DNA of 64,000 nucleotides from Bacteroidota bacterium (GTDB lineage: Bacteria > Bacteroidota > Bacteroidia > Chitinophagales > Chitinophagaceae), in contig JAEYWX010000001.1 in assembly GCA_023428755.1 (NCBI GenBank), positions 186,001-250,000 on the forward strand, given 5' to 3'. Within the stretch, counting starts at the first letter, position 1. Every line of letters begins with the position of its first letter. The notes beneath the pieces were generated by a model. It worked only from the letters and a program-made list of their open reading frames with translations, did no database searches and had not been told where the DNA came from. This document shows positions 8,525 to 17,078 of the stretch, in pieces. The translations under genes were made by a program, and so were the position numbers.

Positions 8525-8886
8525 TGGCCCCCGAAAAAAAATACAACTGGCATAAAATAGCAGAGTCGCCCGAAGAATTACCCTGGGAAGACAATCAATT
8601 GTGCGAAATCACCGTAAAAGGAAAAACGATTTGCCTAGCAAAAAAAGACGACAACGTGTTTGCCTGTGCACATAAATGTCCGCATGCCGGTGGACATTTG
8701 GCAGATGGATTTGTGGATGCGTTAGGCAATGTGGTTTGTCCGCTGCACCGTTACAAATTCAGCCTGGCCAATGGCCGCAATACCAGCGGCGAAGGCTATT
8801 ACCTTAAAACCTATCCGCTTGAAACAAGAGCTGATGGTATTTATATTGGACTGGAGGAGAGTTCGTTTTATGGGTGGTTTGGGTAA
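8524..8886 (+). CDS. Rieske-type [2Fe-2S] ferredoxin
   Basis: A 120-residue soluble protein without signal peptide. The Rieske cluster ligands are visible as C-P-H in HKCPHAGGHL (near residue 45) and C-P-L-H in VVCPLHRYKF (near 70), the C-x-H...C-x-x-H pattern. It resembles the stand-alone ferredoxin or NirD-like small subunits of Rieske systems; no partner oxygenase or reductase is nearby. The ATG shares its A with the hflX TGA stop, so expression is coupled to hflX. The functional link is unknown. Confidence 0.88.
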   Translation: MAPEKKYNWHKIAESPEELPWEDNQLCEITVKGKTICLAKKDDNVFACAHKCPHAGGHLADGFVDALGNVVCPLHRYKFSLANGRNTSGEGYYLKTYPLETRADGIYIGLEESSFYGWFG

Positions 8887-8945
8887 AAAATTTTCCTCAT
8901 TATCACATGTCACACATGGAACTTTCTATAGACTTGAGTTATCAA

Positions 8946-10526
8946 TTATTTCTTTTTTTCTCCTTTTGAAAAAAAGAAAAGACTGATACTTATGTTAGAA
9001 AATTTATACTTTTCCTGAGTTGTGTTTTCTAAGCTATGAGAAGTACCAGCGTTTGGTTTATACGTAATTAATCCGCCATCTTCTTCTCCATTCATACTGC
9101 TTATATTATAATAGACCCCCCAGCCAATACCCGCTTTTGGAAAAACGTGATTAAAACCAATTGAATAAGTACTCATCATTGGATAAGATGATACAAACTT
9201 AGTAGAAGCGTCACTGACATAATCAAAACCAGGCGATAAGATTTTTTCTCCAATAGTAAAACCAAAATCATAGCTGTATAAACCCGAGATCACCAGGTTG
9301 CGCAAAGGGATATTTAACCCGCCAGACAAACCGATAGTAACTCCACTCTGCTGAACACTCATTGTCTCATCGATGATAGCTCCCGTTTGCAGATTCTTGA
9401 CATTATATTCCATCGCAGGAGCTACCAGGTACCCAAATCGTGCACCAAGACTTAAGAATGTACGGTGGCCCAAAAAACCTACTGTACTTAAGTTTGGACT
9501 TTGACCGTTTTTATTCGACAGATTTGTATTTAAAGTGATAAGCCCTGCATAACGAAACTCAGCCAATGCGAATCGGGTTTTCTTTTTGGGATCAATTGTT
9601 TCGATAGTATTAGCAATACCATCCCCCAGTTTATTGATGCCCTGCGCTACTACGAAATAAGCGGAAATCGCATCCATTTTTTCTTTCACCCGTTGTGTTG
9701 GGTATAAACTGTATGCTTGCTTATATTTTTCATACGCACTTACTGCAAAAGCAGATCCCATTTTTTCAAGTCGATCTCCCTCGGCTTCCAATGCATTTGC
9801 TGCATTTTCCTTTTGTGTCATCTCGGCAATTCTCTCTTTCTCCGTTTTCTCAGGCATCGGAATTTCATAAGCATCTGATGATACGCTTTGCCTACTTAAT
9901 GCATGTAACGACGATTTAATATCTTCTGCATTATAATATGGAACAAATAAAGGTGACAATGCCATCAGTCTTTCAAAATTATAAGGCCGATACACCTGTG
10001 TTCTTGTATCAAGATATTTATACGATGCCCCATGACGTCCATCTGTTTTTGGTAAAAAGTCATATTGATATATTTCATACCCATTACTTCGATACTGTTC
10101 AATCATTTTTCTACGGATCTTCTCCATAGCGGAAAGTGTATTATCATATTGTGTCAATTTATTTACAGAGATCGTAGTTTGATTCCATTGAGGATATCCT
10201 CCATGTAAATCCTCCACCTCAATTTTCTTAAATCCTATATTATCATAATCTCCACGAAATACTCGTAGCTCGCTTTTCATTGGGTCTATTATATCATAAA
10301 AATCAAGCGTAATGCCTGTCCTACATTCGTCAATCCCCCCTACATTTACATTTGTAAATCTTAAAAGATGACTTCCTATGATCATTATTTTGAGTTTTTT
10401 ATCGACACGCTCTCCCAGGACATAAGGAAAAAAAACTGCTTGCTCATTTTGGGGTATAGACTCTTGTGCAATCCCCGGGATTGACTTTAAACAAAGTGAT
10501 AAAATAAGGACGAAAAAAAATTTCAT
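8946..10526 (-). CDS. Secreted orphan protein with predicted C-terminal outer-membrane barrel
   Basis: I do not recognise this 526-residue protein. It starts with a signal peptide (MKFFFVLILSLCLKSIPGIAQ). The N-terminal 200 residues are mixed alpha/beta. Residues about 225-300 form a charged helical stretch (EKTEKERIAEMTQKENAA, then a TPR-like AYEKYKQAYSLYPTQ). The last 210 residues alternate hydrophobic and polar residues in Gly/aromatic-rich strands that look like a beta-barrel. The reading frame is clearly more A+T-rich than hflX or the Asp-box gene on either side and uses A/T-ending codons freely, suggesting a different history. An ordinary cell-surface protein is the safest description. 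Confidence 0.6.
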   Translation of the reverse strand: MKFFFVLILSLCLKSIPGIAQESIPQNEQAVFFPYVLGERVDKKLKIMIIGSHLLRFTNVNVGGIDECRTGITLDFYDIIDPMKSELRVFRGDYDNIGFKKIEVEDLHGGYPQWNQTTISVNKLTQYDNTLSAMEKIRRKMIEQYRSNGYEIYQYDFLPKTDGRHGASYKYLDTRTQVYRPYNFERLMALSPLFVPYYNAEDIKSSLHALSRQSVSSDAYEIPMPEKTEKERIAEMTQKENAANALEAEGDRLEKMGSAFAVSAYEKYKQAYSLYPTQRVKEKMDAISAYFVVAQGINKLGDGIANTIETIDPKKKTRFALAEFRYAGLITLNTNLSNKNGQSPNLSTVGFLGHRTFLSLGARFGYLVAPAMEYNVKNLQTGAIIDETMSVQQSGVTIGLSGGLNIPLRNLVISGLYSYDFGFTIGEKILSPGFDYVSDASTKFVSSYPMMSTYSIGFNHVFPKAGIGWGVYYNISSMNGEEDGGLITYKPNAGTSHSLENTTQEKYKFSNISISLFFFSKGEKKK

Positions 10527-11017
10527 GTAAATGTGTTATTGTTGGCGTGAAATTAATGGTTGCATTAGATGACTCAGCCCACTATCGAGTGATTGCTTTA
10601 TAGCGGCAACGTGAAACCGAAAATGGTTATTGGTATTGAAGCTTATAATATGAATTGACAGAAGTGCTGCCGATCGAAATTGGGCGAATGCAAACAAAGC
10701 AAATAATTTTTTCTTTCACAGGAACAGATTCCCGCTTTTGCTGAACTGAAATATTTTTTTACAAATAACAGAGTGTCTACAGTTAAAACTGCGGTTGATT
10801 TTCGTGAAAATTCCATTACAGATTTTGATTAATTATAAAGTATAATAGGGTAATAATTTTTTTCTCTGCGTCCGTTGAATGAATAGATTCTGTGCTAATT
10901 GAATTGGTTAAAAGTACCTAAAAACTTTTTTTTACAAATACCCCTAAATAGGTATTTTGATTAACGCTATTGTACCTTTTATAGCAGAAATCAAAGCCGT
11001 TTGATATTTGACCAATC
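10527..11017. other. Long A+T-rich intergenic stretch
   Basis: No convincing gene on either strand. The stretch contains homopolymer T runs, an imperfect dyad around CCTAAATAGG near 10943-10952, and several TTTG and TA-rich steps that could be promoter elements but do not line up at consensus spacing. It may be the upstream region of the orphan outer-membrane gene. Confidence 0.5.
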
Positions 11018-11158
11018 ATGTTCGCTCAGCATGTTTTCCTGCGTTTAACGACCGATCAGATGAGCGTAGTTGAAAGTGTATTAAAAAACTTATTACCATA
11101 CCAATTGAAAAGGTATTCGTTTGGGGAAGTTCAAGTATTTATAAGCGGGCGGGAATAA
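11018..11158 (+). CDS. Possible 46-residue small protein
   Basis: An ATG-to-TAA frame within the intergenic region encodes a compact, protein-like sequence. The first half is amphipathic helical (FLRLTTDQMSVVESVLKNLL) and the second half short and strand-like (GEVQVFISGRE). No Shine-Dalgarno or clear -7 box precedes it, and no homologous family is recognised. It could be a genuine small protein, the end of a decayed gene, or chance. Its composition is better balanced than the surrounding DNA, which is the main support. Confidence 0.35.
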   Translation: MFAQHVFLRLTTDQMSVVESVLKNLLPYQLKRYSFGEVQVFISGRE

Positions 11159-11195
11159 CCTTTAAATTGTCTTTATATTGGAATGATTGAAATAA

Positions 11196-11224
11196 AAAAG
11201 GGTTTCATTCACTGAAACCCTTTT
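11196..11224 (-). terminator. Intrinsic terminator of tRNA-Asn
   Basis: AAAAGGGTTTCA (11196-11207) and its exact complement (11213-11224) form a 12-bp stem with a 5-base loop. On the minus strand it lies 9 bp after the tRNA 3' end and ends in a T-rich run. Confidence 0.85.
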
Positions 11225-11233
11225 CTCTGCTTG

Positions 11234-11307
11234 CTCCCCCTTCAGGACTTGAACCTGAGACCCTCTGATTAACAGTCAGATGCTCTAACCAACTGAGCTA
11301 AGGAGGA
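11234..11307 (-). tRNA. tRNA-Asn (GUU)
   Basis: A 74-nt cloverleaf on the minus strand. Acceptor TCCTCCT pairs with AGGGGGA (one T-G wobble), the D arm is TAGCTCAGTTGGTTAGAGC, the anticodon loop carries GTT between CTGAC and ATCAG, the T loop is TTCAAGT and the discriminator is G. CCA is not encoded. A perfect terminator follows. Confidence 0.96.
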
Positions 11308-11488
11308 ATACTTCCCCTTTCGGGGTTGCAAAAATAGGTATTTTCAGTTTTTCAATCCTAATTCAGCAAAACTTTTTTTTACTTCCTTTTTTGATCCGGT
11401 TTTAGGGTTTACAACAGAAACAGTTAACAGCCTGTATCCATATCGAACAGCCGCTTTAAAAAGCGGCTGTTCGATTACTCATTTGCTA

Positions 11489-14400
11489 TCAATTCCCTTT
11501 CCACTCCGGTAACCGTCCCGGTGTATATGGTGCTCCGTTCTTTTCTAAAAGACTTTCAATACGTTTGATTTCTTCGGCAATTGCTTTCAGCTCGTTGTAA
11601 ACTGGTGTAAACTGTTTCGCTGCTATTTGATAGTTATTGAGCTGTGTTTGTGTGGGTGCTGCAGTTGTATTCCACAACGAACCGGTGATGTAACCGATAC
11701 GTCCGTTTACAGAAGGTGAAGTTTCAAACTCTCTTCTTGCCAGCGATGCATCACCATTCAGCTGACGGTTCACCGCATTCAAACGCTTCTCTACTTCCTG
11801 TAATGCCTTCGACAGATCAAGCGTTTGCTTTGGTGTTTCAATGATCGCCTGTTTCATGTAACGTACTTTATTCACCAGTTCGCCACGGTATTGATCGGTT
11901 GCTGCCACTACACGACTCAGCTCGCCCAGCTTTTTGCAGAACTCATCCAATGCTTTTTTATCAGTTGCAGGAAGAGTGGCTGCGTTCAACGACATTGCTT
12001 TGAAAGTTTGCGGTGCGGTTAAATCGGTGTACACACCATCTTCAAACTTGCTCAGCGAAACTTTGTAGGTGCCGGGCAATGCAAAATATCCCTGGTCGGG
12101 TGAACTGAATGCAAAGGATTCATCAAACGGCGTAAAGTCGATTGGTCCGAATGGAGATGTACGGAAATCCCATACGATGCGCTTCAATCCTTTCTTTGCA
12201 GGTGCTTTGATGCGGCGAACAACATTGCCGGCATCATCTGTTACAGTGAACAACAAATGCGGTGCAGGTTGTTCATCTTCCAAACGCAACGAATCAGGCG
12301 ATGGATAGGTGGGTGCTTCCCCTTTCTTTATTTTTTCTGCTTCAGCTGCTCTGCGTTTTTCTTTGATGGTTTTAATATCATCTTTCAAATAGTAGGTAAA
12401 CACAGCCCCAACTTTTGGATTAGGTGTAGTAAAGAAACTTTCGCCCTGGAAGCCTTTACCTCTTACACCCAATGGTTGCGACTCAATAAACATCCATGCA
12501 TCTTTCACCGGGAAGATGAGTGCTTCTTTGTCGAGGTCTTCACGTTTTAGATTGCGCAGCGGCGTATAATCATCCAGCACATAAAATCCACGACCGAATG
12601 TTGCAAGAATCAAATCGTTCTCACGCTTCTGTATTTCCAGATCTTTTACAGCAATAGTGGGAAGGTTGCCTTTCATCTGCACCCATTTTGTACCGCCATC
12701 AATACTTACAAACAAACCAAACTCAGTACCCACAAACAACAAGTCTTTGTTTACATGATCTTCTGCAATGGTATAAGCTGTGCCTCGCTCCGGTAAATTA
12801 TTGGTGATGGATTTCCATGTTTTACCGCCATCATTTGTTTTATACACATACGGATGAAAATCGCCGTAGCGGTGATGATTGAATGTTACGTACGCTACAT
12901 TCTTATCGTGCTGCGAAGTGATGATATGATTCACATAAGTTCGTTCAGGCACACCGGCAATATTATCGATCTTCATCCAGTTGGCACCGCCATCGTTTGT
13001 TACCTGTATCAAACCGTCATCTGTACCAACATAAATGGTGTTTTCATCAAACTTCGATTCGGCAATGGTTGTGATGTTGCCATAAATATCTGTTGAACCA
13101 TTTTTTGCCACCGCATCCATACTCCACACTTTACCCATCACAGGTAATTTGTTGCGATCGATCTGTCGTGTAAGATCAGGACTGATCACTTTCCATGTAT
13201 TGCCACGATCATCCGTACGGAATACTTTATTCGCTCCATGGTACAGTCGTTTGTTGTCATATTTCGATATAACCAGTGGCGCATCCCAGTTCCAGCGATA
13301 AGCTCCCCCTTCGGGTTCCTGTGGCTGAATGAATAAATACTCGCCACTCTTTTTATCGTAACGGGTTAATGCGCCATACTGCGCCTGTGCATACACAATG
13401 TCGGGATTGCTTTGATCGATCTGCGATTCGTAGCCATCACCCAAACTGGTGAAATACCAGTCGGAATTGAAAATACCATTGGCACTCAACGTACGTGACG
13501 GACCACCCATACTGAAATTATCCTGTGTACCGCCATGAATATGATAGAACGGAAATGCATTATCGGTTGCCACTTTGTAAAACTGTGTTACAGGCAAATT
13601 TGCTTTGAAATCCCAGTTACTACCAGCATCAAAACTTTCGTACACACCACCATCGCAACCAACTAAATAATGATCGGTATTGTTGGGATTGATCCAGATC
13701 ACATGGTTATCGATATGCTTGCTCTTTTCACCAAGAATCGAAAAACTTTTACCGCCATCTTTACTTATACCCATGTACACGTTGATGACAAACACTTTGT
13801 TGACGTCTTTCGGATCGCAATAAATTTTCTGGTAGTAGTTACCGGAAGTGGAATAGCCACTTTGCTTTTCCCAGCTTGCACCACGATCGGTACTTTTAAA
13901 CACACCACCTTTTCCTTCGGGTGCTTCCACCACGCAATACAATACATCCGGATTAACAGGTGAATAATTTAAACCTATCCGGCCAATATCACCGCCGGGC
14001 AATCCATTCATCATCTTGTTCCAGGTAGCACCGCCATCGGTACTTTTATACAAGGCCGATTCTGGCCCGCCACCAATATAGGTAAATACTTTCCGCTGAC
14101 GTTGATGCGCTGCTGCATACACAATATTGGGATAACGGGGATCAACCATTACTTCATTAAAGCCGGTGTGTTCACTTACGTTCAACACCTGTTTCCATGT
14201 TTTACCACCATCGGTTGTTTTGTAAATACCACGTTCACCACCACTGTTCCACACAGGGCCATAAGCTGCCACATAAACCACATCACTGTTTTTCGGATCA
14301 ATGGCAATGCGACCGATATGTTCCGAATTTTTCAAACCAACATTCTTCCAGCTTTTGCCGCCGTCCTCACTTTTATACAACCCGTCGCCATAACCAACCA

Positions 14401-14782
14401 CACGCTGGTTATTGTTTTCGCCGGTACCAACCCACACCACATTAGTGTTTGTAGGATCGATGGCCACACAACCGATCGAGAACGAACCTTCGCCATCAAA
14501 AATGGGTGTGTACGTAATACCGGCATTGTTTGTTTTCCAAACACCACCTGCAGCCGATGCTACATAGTATTCACTGGTATTGTTAGGATTCACTGCAAGA
14601 TCAGCAATACGTCCCGATGTAATAGCCGGACCGACACTGCGAAACTGCAAACCACTCAACAGGCCGGTGCTGAAAATATCTTTCGGTTCTTCCTTTGCGG
14701 GAGCTGTTGTTTTCTTTTGTGCGAATACAGAAATACAGAGAATGAGCAGCAGTACGCTGCTGAGAAGTTTACGTGTATGCAT
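11489..14782 (-). CDS. Secreted Asp-box (BNR/VPS10-like) beta-propeller protein
   Basis: The 1097-residue protein begins with a signal peptide (RKLLSSVLLLILCISVFAQ). Ten Asp-box motifs (S/T-x-D-x-G-x-x-W type) follow, for example KSEDGGKSW, KTTDGGKTW, KSTDGGATW, KSTDRGASW, RTDDRGNTW and KTNDGGKTW, between about residues 130 and 710. They are consistent with one or two propellers as in sortilin/VPS10 and BNR proteins. Residues about 750-1097 form a separate C-terminal region with beta-rich and helical parts. Proteins of this build are common in Bacteroidota and are often labelled glycosyl hydrolases, but sialidase catalytic residues are not evident, so no reaction is assigned. It lies downstream of the DinB gene and is separated from it by a terminator and a palindromic repeat. 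Confidence 0.85.
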   Translation of the reverse strand: MHTRKLLSSVLLLILCISVFAQKKTTAPAKEEPKDIFSTGLLSGLQFRSVGPAITSGRIADLAVNPNNTSEYYVASAAGGVWKTNNAGITYTPIFDGEGSFSIGCVAIDPTNTNVVWVGTGENNNQRVVGYGDGLYKSEDGGKSWKNVGLKNSEHIGRIAIDPKNSDVVYVAAYGPVWNSGGERGIYKTTDGGKTWKQVLNVSEHTGFNEVMVDPRYPNIVYAAAHQRQRKVFTYIGGGPESALYKSTDGGATWNKMMNGLPGGDIGRIGLNYSPVNPDVLYCVVEAPEGKGGVFKSTDRGASWEKQSGYSTSGNYYQKIYCDPKDVNKVFVINVYMGISKDGGKSFSILGEKSKHIDNHVIWINPNNTDHYLVGCDGGVYESFDAGSNWDFKANLPVTQFYKVATDNAFPFYHIHGGTQDNFSMGGPSRTLSANGIFNSDWYFTSLGDGYESQIDQSNPDIVYAQAQYGALTRYDKKSGEYLFIQPQEPEGGAYRWNWDAPLVISKYDNKRLYHGANKVFRTDDRGNTWKVISPDLTRQIDRNKLPVMGKVWSMDAVAKNGSTDIYGNITTIAESKFDENTIYVGTDDGLIQVTNDGGANWMKIDNIAGVPERTYVNHIITSQHDKNVAYVTFNHHRYGDFHPYVYKTNDGGKTWKSITNNLPERGTAYTIAEDHVNKDLLFVGTEFGLFVSIDGGTKWVQMKGNLPTIAVKDLEIQKRENDLILATFGRGFYVLDDYTPLRNLKREDLDKEALIFPVKDAWMFIESQPLGVRGKGFQGESFFTTPNPKVGAVFTYYLKDDIKTIKEKRRAAEAEKIKKGEAPTYPSPDSLRLEDEQPAPHLLFTVTDDAGNVVRRIKAPAKKGLKRIVWDFRTSPFGPIDFTPFDESFAFSSPDQGYFALPGTYKVSLSKFEDGVYTDLTAPQTFKAMSLNAATLPATDKKALDEFCKKLGELSRVVAATDQYRGELVNKVRYMKQAIIETPKQTLDLSKALQEVEKRLNAVNRQLNGDASLARREFETSPSVNGRIGYITGSLWNTTAAPTQTQLNNYQIAAKQFTPVYNELKAIAEEIKRIESLLEKNGAPYTPGRLPEWKGN

Positions 14783-14820
14783 AACAGTTGGTTTTGAAAA
14801 TGGAAAAGAAAGGTAATAAA

Positions 14821-14848
14821 AAAGTTGACCATGTGAGTGATCAACTTT
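14821..14848 (-). terminator. Intrinsic terminator after the first DinB operon
   Basis: A stem of AAAGTTGA with TCAACTTT (extended by a wobble and a G-C pair) is followed on the minus strand by TTTTATTA. It separates the small-gene operon from the Asp-box gene. Confidence 0.7.
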
Positions 14849-14864
14849 ACCATTGGTGGAATAA

Positions 14865-14893
14865 GGTTGCCAACCTTTGAAAGGTTGGCAACC
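14865..14893. repeat. GGTTGSCAACC palindromic element, copy 1
   Basis: GGTTGCCAACCTTT (14865-14878), one base, then its exact reverse complement (14880-14893) make a 14+1+14 bp palindrome 15 bp after the DinB stop. Copies 2 and 3 at 20559-20622 and 21663-21722 share the same arms with longer spacers. It resembles REP-type palindromes. Confidence 0.9.
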
Positions 14894-14907
14894 CTGTATA
14901 TGTACAC

Positions 14908-15441
14908 CTAAAATAATTTTTCATTCGGAGGTTTAATACCCACCAGTCGAATATAAATCGTTGTTTGCCCACGATGATGCGCCTGATGTTCCAACGCTTT
15001 ATTGAGCCATGCCAAACGTGAAAACGAAAAGTTGCCACGGCCTGCTGTTTCAAGTAGCTTACCCACATCCATGTTACGGATACTTTCGATTGCGTAATCA
15101 TAACTCGCCATCACATAATACATCACCGAGTCGGCCGATTGTGCTGACTTCCGTTGCTCAAGATTTTGTCCAAATGAAATACGTTGTGCACCCGTACCAT
15201 TGGCAATAAAACCGGTGATACCTTGCGACAGGTGCAGCATTTGTTGTGCAAAGCTGCGGATGCTGTCCTGCGCTTTAAAGTCATACTTATCTTTCGGCAT
15301 GGCTTCAAGATATTCTTTTGTATAAGCTTTTGAACGTTCCCAGTCTTTGATGTAAAGCGCTTTCACCGAATCCGCTAATTGTGCGTTTGCGCCTGCAATA
15401 GTCAGAAGCATCATTGCAAGCAGAAATAGTTGTTTTCTCAT
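14908..15441 (-). CDS. Exported DinB-family protein
   Basis: A 177-residue four-helix-bundle protein of the DinB/DfsB superfamily with a signal peptide (RKQLFLLAMMLLTIAGANAQ), so probably periplasmic. Metal-ligand positions are visible as His of MLHLSQGI (near residue 72) and the HHRGQ motif in EHQAHHRGQTTIYIRL (near 158), which begins the last helix as in the family. Cytoplasmic relatives act as thiol-S-transferases or metal-dependent hydrolases; an exported version is less usual and its substrate unknown. It is the last gene of a four-gene operon (DUF1801, YCII, ankyrin, DinB) and is followed by a terminator and a palindromic element. Confidence 0.85.
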   Translation of the reverse strand: MRKQLFLLAMMLLTIAGANAQLADSVKALYIKDWERSKAYTKEYLEAMPKDKYDFKAQDSIRSFAQQMLHLSQGITGFIANGTGAQRISFGQNLEQRKSAQSADSVMYYVMASYDYAIESIRNMDVGKLLETAGRGNFSFSRLAWLNKALEHQAHHRGQTTIYIRLVGIKPPNEKLF

Positions 15442-15485
15442 TTTACAATTTGATTTGTGTGATGAATTAATTTTGTACCAACTGT

Positions 15486-16232
15486 TTAAGAATGGAGGTA
15501 TTTGTTGGGAATATTAGCAGATGTATAACTGATGTGATATTGATGCTTGAGTAAAACAGCAATTACATCATTGATGGTTTGTTCGTTCCTGTGCATTTGC
15601 GGAAGTAAACCCATCATGGCATAGCTAATAGGATTAACAGAAGGAATCAACGTTTCCCACGGATATCCTTTCCCCCAAATAAGTCCTTTCACTGTTACAT
15701 CAAGCTTTGCTCCATGCTTCAACAGCAAATGCATCATCTCTTTTGATTGATGATTGTTTTGATTCACCGTGTGAAAAATGGGTGTTTGTGCACCAAAGCC
15801 ATATTCATCAGTTCCGGCAGATGCATTTACATCGGCTCCATGCTTTATCAATACTTCAGCACAGGCCACATGATTAAACTCAGCACACACATGTAACAAT
15901 GTAACTTCTTCCAGCGGTGTGTAAGCGGCACGAAACAAAATTTGCTTTGAAGAAATCGATGGATCTTTTTTTAGTTCTTCTTCGAGCATTGCTGCATCAT
16001 TCAACAGTACTGCAAGTAAAGCCCGGTCGTCAAACTGCAAACCGGCATCAACAAATGCTTTTACACACTCTTTAAATCGGGGAGAGCGAGTGTACTCACT
16101 CAGCAGTTCATAAATAAGCGGCTGACCGTTATGCAGACTGTTTGGATCAAGCCCATGTGCAAAACAATTTTTGATACCTTCTACGGCATGCAATTCAAGC
16201 AATGTACAAATATCATCTTTGGGAACGTGCAT
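15486..16232 (-). CDS. Ankyrin-repeat protein
   Basis: A 248-residue cytoplasmic protein without signal peptide. At least two clear ankyrin units appear: LLHVCAEFNHVACAEVLIKHGADVNA (shown here as HVACAEVLIKHGADVN, near residue 130) and a following unit ending MMHLLLKHGAKLDV (near 175). Weaker helical pairs precede them. Ankyrin repeats mediate protein-protein contacts, and no catalytic domain is present. It starts 6 bp after the YCII gene and ends 44 bp before DinB, all on one strand. A second, exported ankyrin protein lies at 19963-20478 in the neighbouring operon. Confidence 0.85.
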   Translation of the reverse strand: MHVPKDDICTLLELHAVEGIKNCFAHGLDPNSLHNGQPLIYELLSEYTRSPRFKECVKAFVDAGLQFDDRALLAVLLNDAAMLEEELKKDPSISSKQILFRAAYTPLEEVTLLHVCAEFNHVACAEVLIKHGADVNASAGTDEYGFGAQTPIFHTVNQNNHQSKEMMHLLLKHGAKLDVTVKGLIWGKGYPWETLIPSVNPISYAMMGLLPQMHRNEQTINDVIAVLLKHQYHISYTSANIPNKYLHS

Positions 16233-16238
16233 GATCGG

Positions 16239-16619
16239 TTATTCGCATTTATTTACTGCTACTCCATAAGGCACAACTTTTACCAGCATGATCTTATTTT
16301 TCACTGCCGGATCATCCTGCATCAACTGGCTTGCTTCTTTTTCATCCTTTGCATAAAAGATCACCAGGCCCATCATGCCGGGATCACTTGTTTCCAGTTG
16401 TGTACGTCCTGCCAGAATGATCACTCCTTCGTTCTTTAGTTTTACCAGCCGCTGAAAATGTTCGCCCACAATGGTTTCATCTGTTTTACTCCAGTTTTTT
16501 TCATCCTTGTATTTCTCGGTGAGAGTAAGAATGCCCAACCATTGCGGTGCTTTGGTTGATTGCTGTGCAGATGTTTGTAATGCAAAAAAGAGGCAGATAA
16601 TTGTAAGCAATTGTTTCAT
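16239..16619 (-). CDS. Exported YCII-domain protein
   Basis: A 126-residue protein with a signal peptide (LLTIICLFFALQTSAQ) and a YCII-type dimeric alpha+beta barrel. The diagnostic stretches are EHFQRLVKLKNEGVIILAGR, a G-L-V-I-F-Y strand, and the C-terminal QLMQDDPAVKNKIMLVKVVP, in which the D-P-A pattern marks the family. YCII domains are putative small dehydrochlorinase-like enzymes; the active site normally uses a His/Asp pair. The exported location is unusual. It starts 3 bp after DUF1801 and ends 6 bp before the ankyrin gene, so it is strictly co-transcribed. Confidence 0.85.
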   Translation of the reverse strand: MKQLLTIICLFFALQTSAQQSTKAPQWLGILTLTEKYKDEKNWSKTDETIVGEHFQRLVKLKNEGVIILAGRTQLETSDPGMMGLVIFYAKDEKEASQLMQDDPAVKNKIMLVKVVPYGVAVNKCE

Positions 16620-16622
16620 TTC

Positions 16623-17078
16623 TTATCGTTTTAATTTTTCTTCATAAAGAGTGATCCATTCATCGGCCGACATTTTCGCTGTGAGTTCACCAATGAGATC
16701 AAAAGGAATATCCTCCGGCTTTTTGTAACGGATACAGCTTTTGCCCATGTCTAATTTTTTAGGCGACGCTTTGGCATGTGCGGCTGTAAACCATTTCAGC
16801 AATTCCGGATTTGCATACACACCCATGTGATACACGGCAATAAAATTCTTTTGTGATGCAATGCCCATGAATGGTAACGGATCGTTGGGATTGCAATGAT
16901 AGCCCGCCGGGTATTTCGAATGCGGTACTGCAAACCCAAGCATGCCATAGCCCATCATTTCTTTAAACCCGGGCGAAAGATTTTTTTTGATCACCGCCCG
17001 TAGTTTCTTAAAAGCGGCTTGTCGTTCCTGCGGTATTTCGGCAATATAAGCGGCAGGGGTAGTTGCTTTTGACTGCAT
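16623..17078 (-). CDS. DUF1801 (YdhG-like) domain protein
   Basis: A 151-residue cytoplasmic protein of the DUF1801/YdhG fold. It starts with TPAAYIAEIPQERQAAFKKL and contains the family's conserved core KEMMGYGMLGFAVP (near residue 40). It then has FIAVYHMGVY and a C-terminal KSCIRYKKPEDIPFDLI. The fold belongs to the iron-sulfur-chaperone (IscU/frataxin-like) group, but the biochemical role of DUF1801 is unsettled. It is the first gene of the four-gene operon; a second, divergent DUF1801 copy is at 19502-19930. Confidence 0.9.
   Translation of the reverse strand: MQSKATTPAAYIAEIPQERQAAFKKLRAVIKKNLSPGFKEMMGYGMLGFAVPHSKYPAGYHCNPNDPLPFMGIASQKNFIAVYHMGVYANPELLKWFTAAHAKASPKKLDMGKSCIRYKKPEDIPFDLIGELTAKMSADEWITLYEEKLKR

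Noticed and set aside
14102..14797. 231-residue plus-strand frame
   Set aside because: Antisense of the Asp-box gene; His/Thr/Cys-rich composition mirrors the repeat codons and there is no start signal.
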